From NCBI GenBank assembly GCA_001662425.1, contig BDDC01001783.1, positions 1-19,742 of the forward strand: a stretch of 19,742 nt of DNA. The letters run 5' to 3'. Origin of the DNA: Chlamydomonas sphaeroides (Eukaryota; Chlorophyta; Chlorophyceae; Chlamydomonadales; Chlamydomonadaceae). Below the pieces are notes generated by a model. That model was given only the letters and a program-made list of their open reading frames with translations, made no database searches and was not told where the DNA came from. The position numbers were made by a program, and so were the translations under genes. Shown piece after piece: positions 9,062 through 18,379 of the stretch; positions within the stretch are counted from its first letter, which is position 1; each line of letters begins with the position of its first letter.

Positions 9062-12000
9062 ATGGCGTTACCGCTTCGCTGCCCCGCTCTTGCGGGCCGG
9101 CGGGCGGTCAGCGGCCATAGATCAGCATCGATTCCTGCTGTCGGCCACTGCGGCGGTCATGCGGCGCCTCGCGTCTTCAGCGGAACGTCCCGACTGCGAC
9201 AATCGCTGATCAGCCAAGCTTCCGTCGTGGGCGAGCAAGGCGACAGCCAGCCCGCTCGCACAACCATGGACAACCCTTTGGCGAGCGTGGGACACTACGC
9301 CTCGGCGCTCTGGGCCTTCAGCCGACCGCACACGGTGCGACCCGGCCCCGCCCTACCCTTGCACGTAGCTGCCCGGCCCCTGCCTTCCCCGCCCTGCCCC
9401 ACCCCGCCCCGCCTAGTCTTACCACAATTTGGCCCCGCATAACAGATGATCGGGACAGCTCTGTCGGTTGCCTCCATCTCTCTGCTGGCCCTAGGCCGCG
9501 CGGAGCCGGGCGCCGCGGCCGCATTGGCGCTGGCGCAGGCGCTCGTGTCGGCGCTTTGCATGAACGTCGCAATCGTGGGGATCAACCAGCTGTACGATAT
9601 CGAGATAGACAAGGCACGGGCTGTGAGGGCGAGGCCGTCGGGGCAGGGCCGCCCCGGGCTGTTGTCGGCACGGGCCTCGCACCGATGCCGCCATCGGGCG
9701 TGGCTGGAAGTCTGGAGCCAAGCTCTTGACATTGCCTCACCTGCTATTGCACTGTGCACCCGCTCTCTACAGCTTCTGAAAACCTCCCTACTCGATCGCG
9801 CTCTCACAACCCAGGTCAACAAGCCATACTTGCCGCTCGCGTCGGGGGCCCTCACGCCACAGCAGGTGAGTAGCGCAGTAGAGGCAGGGGCGGGGCAGGC
9901 GAGGGAATGTGTGCTGGGGGGGATGTTGTGTGATCAGCGCAGAAGAGGCAGGGGTGGGGCAGGCGAGGGAATGTGTGCTGCGGGGGATGTTGTGCGATCA
10001 GCGCTCAAGAGGCAAGGGCGCGGCGGGCGTGGGGCCGCTCTCCGCGGAGGCTGGTGATGGGGCCGTCATGCAGCCGGCGCATGGTTGCATGCGGGGCTGC
10101 GCAGCTTTGGCACGGCTGGAGCTTGGGCACGGCGCGGCCATTGCCTGACTAAGCCCCAGCCCAGGGCCGCCGCCGTCGGGGCCCGTCGTGGGCGCATGTC
10201 CCCGCAAGGGCCCGTCCCCCGATGGGGCTGCACGGGCCCGGCCTCAGCCGCGACGCACGCTGCCTCACCGAAAGCGCCTGCTGCGGCCGACCAGCACTCG
10301 CCGCACTCTCGCCGTGCCGTTGCCGTTGCGAGCTTCGAGGCCCCTGCCGCCGCGTTCGCCGCCGCAATGACACGGGTCGCTGCGGTGGCCCAGGGCTCCG
10401 AGCGCCCGCCCGCTCCCGCAACCCTGTCGACCCCACCACCCTGCCCCCGCACTCCGCACCGCGCCGTGTTGCTCCCAGCACACCCGCACACGCCCTGCGC
10501 CCTCCCTCCTCGTTACCACCGCCGCTGCTCAGTCCACCCCGGCCTGTATCCGCCCTCGCCCCTGGCTGCCTCACAGGGCTTGGCCGCGGTGCTCTGCTCC
10601 TCGGCCGCCGGCGCCGCCATCGGCTTTGCCTCGGGCTCGCCCGCACTGCTGGCCACGCTGCTCATCAGCCTGGCGCTGGGCGTCATCTACTCGGCAGACC
10701 TGCCCTTCATGCGCTGGTGCGTGGGGCCGGCGAAACGTCGCAGAACCGAGCATAGACCTAAACGAGGCTATGGACAAAGATACGAGCGCTGGTCCAGCGG
10801 CCCATACGCGGCAGGGCCCATGACAGGATTGCCCTTTTTACACCAGTGCGGGGGCCCCATGCGCGTGTCCCATTCTCGGGGGGCTCGACCCCCCGGCCTG
10901 CCCTGCATGCGCTGGGACGCTGCGGACCGCGCGATTGCTGCCCGCCCAGTTCGCCTGCCTCTCACACGCGCACCCCACGCCCCTCCCGCCTGCCCTCCCC
11001 TCCTCCGACAGGAAGCGCTCGCCGGTGCTGGCGGCCGGCTGCATCCTGGCGGTGAGGCCCGCGGCTGAGGGCGGCAGGGAGGCGGGACGGGGCTCCAGCA
11101 GGGCGCCCCCTGTCCGAAAGTGGTTTCGTCACACGAGGCTGCGACAGGGCCCAGAGAGTGACCACATCGTTCGCCCGACCCGAGGCTGTCGCGAACGTTA
11201 CCTGGTCCGTGCCGTTAGGACGGCACCGACGGCAGCACCCGCTGTGCTGACGCGCGCCGGGGCCGCATGCTCCTTGACGTCTGCCACGCCCCGCTGCCTC
11301 CTGTCCGCCCTCCCTACCTCAAGAATCAATGTTCCATTCATGCCAGCTCCCACCTCCCCACCTCCCACCTCCCCAGGTCCGCGCCATCATCGTGCAGCTG
11401 GGCTTCTACACCCATATGCGCGACGCGCTGTCGGGGGCGACGGCGGCGATGGCGGGGACCTCGGCGGCAGCGGCGACCGCCTCCGCCACCACCGTGGCCG
11501 CGTCCTCTGGCGCCGCCACCGCCGGAACCGCGGCCGCCGCCGCCGCGGCCACGACGGGCGCGGCGGTGGCGGCGTCGGCCGGCGGCAGCGGGCCGCTGGC
11601 GGCGCTGTCTGCGCTCTTCGGCTACAGCCCCTCGGTGCTGTTTGTGCTCAGCTTCATGTTGTTCTTCTCCATCGTCATTGCGCTGTTCAAGGACATCCCG
11701 GACGTCGTGGGCGACCGGAAAGCGGGGGTGAGGCCCCGGCCTGTTCTCTAGCGTGGGCTATGTCGCAGCGCACGCACACCTTCAAATTATGTTGGGCACG
11801 TACATCTTTGGAGGTGCTGGGCCCTAGGCACCTCGCCGGCCTGGGCGCGGCGCCGGGTGGTCTGGGCGCGGCGCCGGGTGCTGCAGGCGTCTGGGTCTGG
11901 GGTTGGGTCAAAGGCCGAGTGTGGCTCCAGCGTAGCGACGGCGCCGGGCCGAGACTCGGCAGGGCGCTGGAGGCTTGCGCTGGATTGGATGGCGGATTGA

Positions 12001-12888
12001 AGCCCAGGCGGGGACGCAGCTCATCCCAGCGGTTCCTGCAGCTGCAGAGCCTGCCCAACCTGCACCCGGGTCACACCTCGCAACCCCTGCCCTGACTGCC
12101 GCCCCACCTCCCCTCGACGTCCGCGCCCGCTCAGCTCCGCACGCTCAGCGTGCGCATGGGCGAGGGCAGCGTGTTCCGGCTGTGCGTGGGGCTGCTGACG
12201 GCGGCCTACGGCTGGGCCATGCTCGCGTCGCTAGCGCTGCCAGGTGCGGTCGCCCGTCGTCGATTGACCCGTCGTCGATTAAGTCTGATTAGTTGAATCG
12301 TCAACTTACCGTTGGGATTTTCTGTGCCGCCATGCGGGGGCTGAGCTGCATTTACAGGAGGCGCGGCCGGGGGAGGGGAGACCCGATGTCGTGCGCCAAG
12401 CTGCTGTAGTTGGCCTGCGGCCGCGAGTTGGGCGCGGCCGTGCCGCGGTGGAGTGGTTCCGTGATGCCCGCGCCTGTGCCCGACCCTTGCCTGCAGAGAG
12501 CCTCCTAGCAAAGGCGGCCCTCTTTGTGGGACACGCGGTCATGTGCGGCCTGCTGATCAGCAGGTAGGCCGGGGCGGTGGCGGCCGGCTGCAGGGCGCGG
12601 CCCGGGTGCCGGCGCCGCCAGCTGAGTCAGGGACCCCGTACTCCCCAGATGCCCCAACACCTAGTTGTACGGGCCATGGAAATTCCGTCCTGGTACGCCG
12701 CTCCCGCACATGCGTCCGGCCCCAGCTTCCCCACTCACCGCCCGCGTCGGTCCATGCCCGGACCGCCCCTGTCCGTACGCAGGGCGCGCGGCGTGGACAC
12801 GCGCTCCAAGTCGGAGCTGACCGACTACTACATGTTTGTGTGGAAGCTGTTTTACGCCGAGTACCTGCTCATCCCGCTGTTTGGGTGA
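9062..12888 (+). CDS. VTE2: Homogentisate phytyltransferase, plastid (tocopherol synthesis), complete, 9 exons
   Basis: Exons: 9062-9334, 9446-9613, 9815-9865, 10577-10716, 11012-11051, 11377-11727, 12135-12243, 12497-12563, 12783-12888; 434 residues. It belongs to the UbiA-type membrane prenyltransferases and would join homogentisate to phytyl diphosphate, giving 2-methyl-6-phytylbenzoquinol, the committed tocopherol step at the plastid envelope. Residues 1-75 are Arg/Ser/Ala-rich with few acids, like a transit peptide. FSRPHT precedes the first helix. The two Mg-diphosphate motifs are INQLYDIEIDK (N138, D142, D146) and FKDIPDVVGD (D330, D333, D337). VNKPYLPLASG and the C-terminal MFVWKLFYAEYLL favour HPT (VTE2-1) over the solanesyltransferase HST. 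Oddities: intron 2 begins with GC unless a GTGAG nine bases later is used, and residues 245-294 are a low-complexity insertion. The ATG context (GCGCAATGGCG) is good. M69 is a possible second start. Confidence 0.9.
9614..9814 (+). other. VTE2 intron 2: GC-AG or shifted GT donor
   Basis: The family-conserved junction IDK|VNKPYLP requires exon 2 to end at 9613, giving a donor GCACGG, a GC-AG intron with a poor match to the usual GCAAGT. A strong GTGAGG donor lies at 9623 in the same phase. Using it would add Ala-Arg-Ala between K147 and VNKPYLP. The acceptor at 9811-9814 (CCAG) is the same for both. Confidence 0.6.
9881..10020 (+). repeat. 64-bp tandem duplication in VTE2 intron 3
   Basis: A 64-bp unit starting GAGGCAGGGGCGGGGCAGGC occurs at 9881-9944 and 9945-10008 with only a handful of differences, and a third partial copy (GAGGCAAGGGCG) begins at 10009. 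It lies just inside the 711-nt intron 3, directly after its GTGAGT donor. Confidence 0.9.
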
Positions 12889-14300
12889 CGGCAGCTAGGC
12901 AGCCAGGCAGCCAGGCGGTGGGCTTGTGTGACGGCATGCAGTGGGGCTGCAGTGGGAGGACGCGGCCGTTGGCGCCAGGGGCGCAGCCGTGGGCGCTCAC
13001 TTCGGCGCGGTCTCACCGGCACGGAGGGTGCCGGTGTTCTAGCTGAGGCAAGGTTGCGTCAGTAGCGTTGCGGACCGGCCACCTTCAGCGCTATTGGTCT
13101 GAGTGCACTCCAGGTGGCGAAGGTTGCGTTTCTATCGACGCTGCGCGGACATCTGCGGACGAGTTGGGGGCGTTGGCGCGGGGCGTTTGCAGGCGGGGTG
13201 TTGTGAGCGGACGAGGCGTTGCGCAGCGCACGGGCGTAGCAGCGGGCGCACTGCAGCTACCGGCGCAGGAGGGAGCAGGCAGGAGCGCGTTCGCGTTTCG
13301 TTGGGGCTGGTCATTCGGCATCCTGTCGTGTTACCTGTTAGGTGGAGTGAGGCGAGCACGCAAGCAGTGCAGCAGCGCGTGTAGGGGCAGGGGCTCCCGA
13401 GGCAAAGGGATTGACGAGGGCGCGGAGTGGGGCCCATGTGAAGGCGCGGCGCGGCGTCAATGGACGGGCCTAGAGCGTTTTTGTCTTTTATTGGAAGCGG
13501 TTGCCGCCGCAGCGTGGCTGCAGCTGAGGCAGTGCCGCATGGTGCCGCTGCCCTGCTTTCAACCCGATGTGGTGCGGCTGCTGCGGCCGGGGAACAGGCG
13601 CCCCACGACTGCCCTGTCACGCTTGTCGTCGCGCGCAGAGGAGTTGGCAGTAGGCAGCACGGCTAGGGCGCGATCTTTCCGGTGGGGCGCCAGGCTAACG
13701 GAGGAGGTTAGGGAGGAGGTCCAGGTGTCCTTGGGGCGGGAAGCAGCGCTGTGCGGTTCTCGGGCGCCGTGGGCAGCCGCGTCCCGGCGAAGTAAGGCTG
13801 TGGCCAGGCATGCGGCAACGTCAAAAACCGGAAAGCGCATGATCTGCTTGGCGGTCAGGCCCCATTTCCAACGTGAGCTGCTGGCGTTAAAGGGGCTGTT
13901 GATCGCTGCTTGTGAGGGCAGGGGGGGTCGTGTCCCTCCCTGTCAACAGGGCCCGGACCTCTGGCATGGTATAACGCGAGCGTATCATAGCACGCGTTGT
14001 CCCTTCGTACCTGCCTGCCGTCGTCGCGTGATGTGGTGGCGTCTCACGGCCCGGGGAGCCGCAGTGTCACCGCCACCAAGTCAATGCCCTCCTGTTTTGC
14101 CACAGGAGGGGTCTGCAAGCCCCGCCGACCCGGGCGCGTTCGACGCAAGCCAGGCACCAGCCCCGCCCCAGTGCGGCGGCCGCGCGGCCGTGAATAAGTG
14201 TGGCGTCTGCTGCTGCTGCCTGTTTTACTTGTGCCTTGTTCAAGTCTAAATCTAAGTCCAGCGCGTTGCCCGCACTCCTCTCACGCCCTGCACTGCCGCC
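12889..14300 (+). other. VTE2 3' region; no supported gene
   Basis: This follows the VTE2 stop. The first part contains CAGCCAGG-type short repeats and probably belongs to the VTE2 3' UTR. A 393-codon open frame runs from 13068 to 14249 on the + strand. Its translation is Arg/Ala/Gly-rich with no domain I recognise, it is not split by clear introns, and a shorter frame is open opposite it. In DNA this GC-rich such frames arise easily, so I do not call a gene. No TGTAA is visible here on the + strand. Confidence 0.4.
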
Positions 14301-15640
14301 GCTCTCACGATGGGAAAGGGAACCCGCGGGAGGAAGAGGGGAGCTGCAGATGGGCAAGGGCCAGCACCAGGCGGGCCCGATGGACGGAGGCAACGCGAGT
14401 TCATTCCCACGGGACGCCGCCTCTGGCCCGGACGAAAGACATCCATGAAAGCCCCGACTACGGACGGACGGACACATTGTTCCGCAAAGGAAACATACCC
14501 ACGGACCCGCCGCGCAGCGCATATGGAACTCGCCTCGGCACCGGTCATCGCTTGCTGCCAGCCAGTACAAACGACTACTCCTCACCAGCTCGGGCCGGGT
14601 CGGGCTCTTAGCCCGGTTTTGAGCATGGAATGAACAATCGAAACCCCCAGGGGCAGAGAAGCCCGCAAAAAGGGCGGCAGCTGTACACCGAAACGACACG
14701 CAGCAGGCAGCAGGGGGATGATTGGAGAAAGGAGGGGACGAGAGAGCGCCACGCCGTACGCACGCAAGGGCAAGCGCCGGAAGGGACCCGGGCCCGCGAA
14801 GCGCACGCCGCCATCCTGCCCCTGTGCAAGTAGGTAAGGACGCAACCAGGAGGCAACGCCGGCACGAACCGCTCCGACCACGGCGGTCGCTGGAGGGCCG
14901 CGTATGACGCGCGGCGACCGCAGACATTCGCCACGACAGCGACCTGGACGACCTGCACGAGCGAGGCCGACACAGCAGCGACCACCCGACCCCGCGGCCG
15001 CTCGGGCACACCTTGCAGCCGCTGCCGACCAACGCCCACGACCGCGACCGCGGCCGAGCAGACCACATTCCAGATCGGCTGCCGGCGTGCTCGTGTCCGG
15101 CGCCTGGACCCCCCACGACGCCTGGCGGGTCACAGACACAGCAGCACGACAGCAGCATGCTGCGACACGACGTCTAGCAGCGTGCCAGTCATAGAAATAG
15201 AAATAGATGTACGGCGAGCTTGACTCGCCGTGATTTAAGGAGGTAGGACGATCAGGAGGGCCGAAGCCCCCTACGCGCCCTGTCCCCCGGGGCATGGTGG
15301 GGTGGGAGAGGTACGTAATGAACCATCCCGCCCCCCTTAGGCTGTCGCCTCAGGTGGGCGGCGGCGTTGTCCCTTGTTGAATTCCAGGTCGCAGCGCAGA
15401 GCCACAATACACGACGTCTAGCAGCGTGCCAGTCACGGGAGAGTCCCAAATGCGCTGGCACCAGTCGCCATCAGGGTTCCGTTCTCACAGGTTACAGGCA
15501 GCGCGACGGGCGGCCCTCCACGGGCAGCCGCTGCCTTATGCGAGCTAGAGCCTGTCAAGCCCCCACGGCAACCGCCAGCCGCCAGGAAGGCTGCTCGTGC
15601 CGGCTTGCCCAGGGCAGGCGCCACAGCGCCCGCTGGGCGG
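14301..15640. other. No supported gene; scattered repeats
   Basis: Both strands hold open frames of 100-360 codons (longest on the minus strand, 14067-15158), but the translations are Cys/Arg/Pro/Ala-rich and match no family I know, and no exon chain with consistent phases emerges. The region contains the duplicated 27-mer and hairpin listed separately. The alternation of purine-rich and GC-rich patches suggests old repeat or transposon remnants, which is an inference. Confidence 0.35.
15165..15435. repeat. Perfect 27-bp direct repeat flanking 217 bp, with an inner hairpin
   Basis: The 27-mer starting ACACGACGTCTAGCAGCGTG is present identically at 15165-15191 and 15409-15435. Between them, soon after the first copy, are an AGAAAT repeat (ATAGAAATAGAAATAG) and a perfect hairpin ACGGCGAG-CTTGA-CTCGCCGT at 15211-15231. 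On the minus strand both copies translate to DWHAARRRV. This could be a small mobile element, a solo repeat of a larger one, or a local duplication; nothing decides between these. Confidence 0.8.
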
Positions 15641-15644
15641 CTGA

Positions 15645-15976
15645 CGGGGCTGCCGGCAGAGCCGCAGGCACGTTGAGGAGGGCCACCCCAGGAGCCAGGG
15701 CCGGGGCAGCAGCCGGGGGGGGCAGCAGCTGGGGCCGGGACCGGTCGTAGCTGGGGCGCCGGCCGGGGCAGCCGCTGGGGTCGCTGCCGGGACGCGTTTT
15801 ACGCGGCCGGACACGGCAGAAAGGGCGCTGAAGGTCGTGCAGGCGACCGACCCTGTTTTGCTTGCGCGCGGAGGCCCAGGCATCTCAATATGCAGCGGCT
15901 CCACACAAGCTATGAGTAATGCCCTTCGTGAGCTGGTGGAAAATGCATACCTATATGCACTCGCGCGGGCGGGGTG
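15645..15976 (+). pseudogene. Open segment with a MutL/PMS-like GHKL motif (fragment?)
   Basis: This frame is open from after a TGA at 15642 to the TGA at 15974-15976. Its first half is Gly/Ala/Arg low complexity. The second half reads like real protein and contains ISICSG followed ten residues later by ELVENAY. MutL-family proteins (PMS1/PMS2) carry a similar start of the ATPase domain, ICSG then eleven residues then ELVENSLDAGA. Here the spacing is one residue short, LDAGA is replaced, and a stop follows at once, so at best this is a broken or captured fragment. No neighbouring MutL exons were found. The similarity could be chance. Confidence 0.2.
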
Positions 15977-17900
15977 AAACCACGAGCAAAAGCAGTATCG
16001 TATTGCTGCGGCGACCACATTGCAGCAGCACGCGATGTGCGCGTAATTGATAGCGTGTCGCTTTATGCCGCGCATGTCTCGGCGCAATGTAAACAGCAGA
16101 CCGCCGTGGTCGAAACCGGGATGCCAACTTCACACTTCAGGAGGAATGGGGCGTACGTGTGGTGCTTGCTTGGCCGCGGCATACAGCTAACGAGCTGCGA
16201 CTAGCAGCACAAAGCCACCGCCATAGGTGGTCCGTGCCGCACGCAGGCAAGCGCAGCCCCGGGGTGACACATTCTAAGGTCGATCTCCACCGCCTGCCTC
16301 CGCCCAGCTGTGCGGCCCCTTGCGCACCGATGTTGGTCAACTCCCCAGCAGCACGCACAACCAGTTCGGCAACCCGGGGCGGCAACCGTAAAAGATACCA
16401 TGCCTTGTGTTTCAAGCATAGCCCTCCGCTTAGCGTTTTACCACAACCGCCCCTGCCGGCCTGACATGCGGCCAACCTGCTTTTTTACTTGCGAAACAGC
16501 GTGGAATATGCCTTATGGGAGCAGAGCGCGGTCCGTAGCGCCCAGTCACTGCCAGCGCCGGCAGCAGGCGGGCCATCGCGCAGGTCTGGGGGAAGGCGGG
16601 CCGACCAAAAATGGAGAAACGCGAACGAAGGCAGCACGGTCCGGCACCAAAGTAAGTGCCAAGACCACCGGCCCCTCGAGTACTGTGTTACCCATGCATC
16701 GTTGTCTTGTGCGCCGCGACGCCAGCCGTAGCGCCACATATGTTGATATCGTAGACGTGATGAGCCAGTGCCAATGACGCGTATGAAAGCGCGGACCGCC
16801 GGCCTCGGCTCACACCGATGTCCCCGCCCTCAGCACCCCACACACACCCAATTACCGACCTGGAAGTGAACAGGAGTACACCCCAGATCGTAGAGCGACA
16901 AAGGCGATGACGCGCAAGCGACGACCGGCGGCAGGGCGAGGGGCAGAGGGAAGCGGTAAGGGGAGGCACAGCGAACGAAGGCAGCAACACAGGCAACATG
17001 CGAGCAACGAGTAGGGTGCATGCACTGCGCAACGGGTTTGGGGTCGCTGCATATTACGGCGTCCCGCAATCAATCGTGGCCGCCCGCCTGCCTCAGTGCG
17101 CTGCGAAGCAGGGGGCAGGGCGAGCCAGCGGGGAGCGAGCAACGAACCAACACGCAGTGCGCGGGTGGGTAAGGGCCGAGCACAGGGAGCGCGCACGCAC
17201 GCGGGGGGCGGCCATCGAATGGACATCGCTCGGTGGCCAAAGAACGAAAAACGTAACGAAGGCAGCACGGTATCCGTCCGGCCCAGCCCCACTGCTGGGC
17301 TAATGATAAACTAGGACGAAGTCAAAGAAGGAATATCTGTAACCTGCGAAAACGTGAATTCATCGATATCTCCTGCGTAGTCTGGGATGAAAGGTGACGG
17401 CAGGCAAGCCATAAGGCCGAAGACAGGAGTGCGCGGAGGGTGCCAGCCAGGACCCAGCGTCCGCGGCGGGCGCGTACGTAGGCGCAGGTGTAGGCAGGAG
17501 GGAGGGCGGGGTACTCCAGGCCGCGCTCCACTCGCACGCGCGAGGAGCGGCCACCTGGTGTTCGGCAGGGTTGGACGGCGTAATGGCCGCACAGCATGGC
17601 GTCGGGGGTGGTTGCAACTCCAACCCGGTCGCAGGGGTCAGGAGCTCAGGACGTGTCACTCCAGGCCGCGCGTTCCCCGGCCGGGCCTTCAAGTGTCTGC
17701 ACTGTGAGTCAGGATCCTCATTCTCAGGTCGCATCTAGATATGCAGGCAGCCCTGCCTGCCAAACATATGGCGGGAAAGGCAACGGTGCGTGACGAATCT
17801 GCCCGACATGGGGTTACAGTTTCGGCCACATACACATCTAAGCAGTGCCATTCGTTGTAGGCAGCGTCGCGTCCGCTGCGCAGCGAGTGCCGTTTTATTT
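15977..17900. other. No supported gene; dispersed short repeats
   Basis: I see no exon chain on either strand. The region is a mix of GC-rich and purine-rich DNA. A TGTAA lies at 16088-16092 on the + strand. Three copies of an AACGAAGGCAGCA core are spread over 650 bp and listed separately. Open frames on the minus strand (for example 16852-17292) are translations of these repeats and of C/T-rich sequence. Confidence 0.4.
16604..17284 (-). repeat. Three dispersed copies of an AACGAAGGCAGCA-core repeat
   Basis: The core AACGAAGGCAGCA is found at about 16624, 16974 and 17254 (+ strand coordinates). The first and third copies are longer matches: both begin near CCAAA, have an A-rich stretch before the core, continue with CGGT and reach CCGTCCGG- or GTCCGG-like sequence. 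On the minus strand these two copies read TVLPSFAF and TVLPSLRF. The middle copy keeps only the core. Likely fragments of one dispersed family. Confidence 0.6.
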
Positions 17901-18379
17901 AAGTGGTGTTGTGACTATGCAGTACACAGCTCCGACCAATCTTCCAAGCCACATACATCACATAAAAATCGCTTATTATGAGTTTATGAACTGCTGAAAG
18001 CCACGCATGTGAAGCTGCACGTCCGTCATCCGCCCCTCCCTGCTTCGCGACGCCCTAATAACGCTGTGCCACTTGTGTTTGGTAACATAATAAACATTGG
18101 ACTCATATCGTGAGCAGTGGAGCCGCCACCGTTGCTCGGTTTTTAAAAAAAGGAGGACTGCTCACTGCTTTATTGTTGCATTGAATATAGCTGTGCTCCT
18201 ATTATACACTCCAACATCACTCACAGAGACACACATGTCTTTGCACGAGGTCACACCGACCCTTCTACGGCCACGACCCAAACCGAGCTCAAACCATAGC
18301 TCGTAGCTGCGTTGAGGTCAGCGTGCCACCGTCGGGATCCTGGCGGCGGCATATCTCGTCTTGCGTGCGTGGCGGTGGA
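17901..18379 (+). promoter_or_regulatory. A/T-richer region upstream of the SRCR-type gene
   Basis: Compared with the rest of the window this stretch is clearly richer in A/T, with GTAACATAATAAACATTGG near 18080, TTTTTAAAAAAAGG near 18140 and TTGAATATAGC near 18180. It ends at the ATG chosen for the secreted protein at 18380, so promoter and 5' UTR are the natural reading. No unique TATA box or start site can be assigned. Confidence 0.35.

Noticed and set aside
10935..12095. 386-codon + strand open frame
   Set aside because: It covers VTE2 introns and the wrong frame of exon 6; the real frame encodes the conserved prenyltransferase motif.
9062..12888. Homogentisate solanesyltransferase (plastoquinone branch) as the product
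   Set aside because: The DIEID motif, LASG after VNKPYLP, and the MFVWKLFYAEYLL end fit HPT better; HST typically has DIGID and IAAG.
14067..15158. 363-codon minus-strand open frame
   Set aside because: Cys/Arg/Ser-rich translation with no recognisable family and no partner exons; overlapping open frames exist on the other strand.
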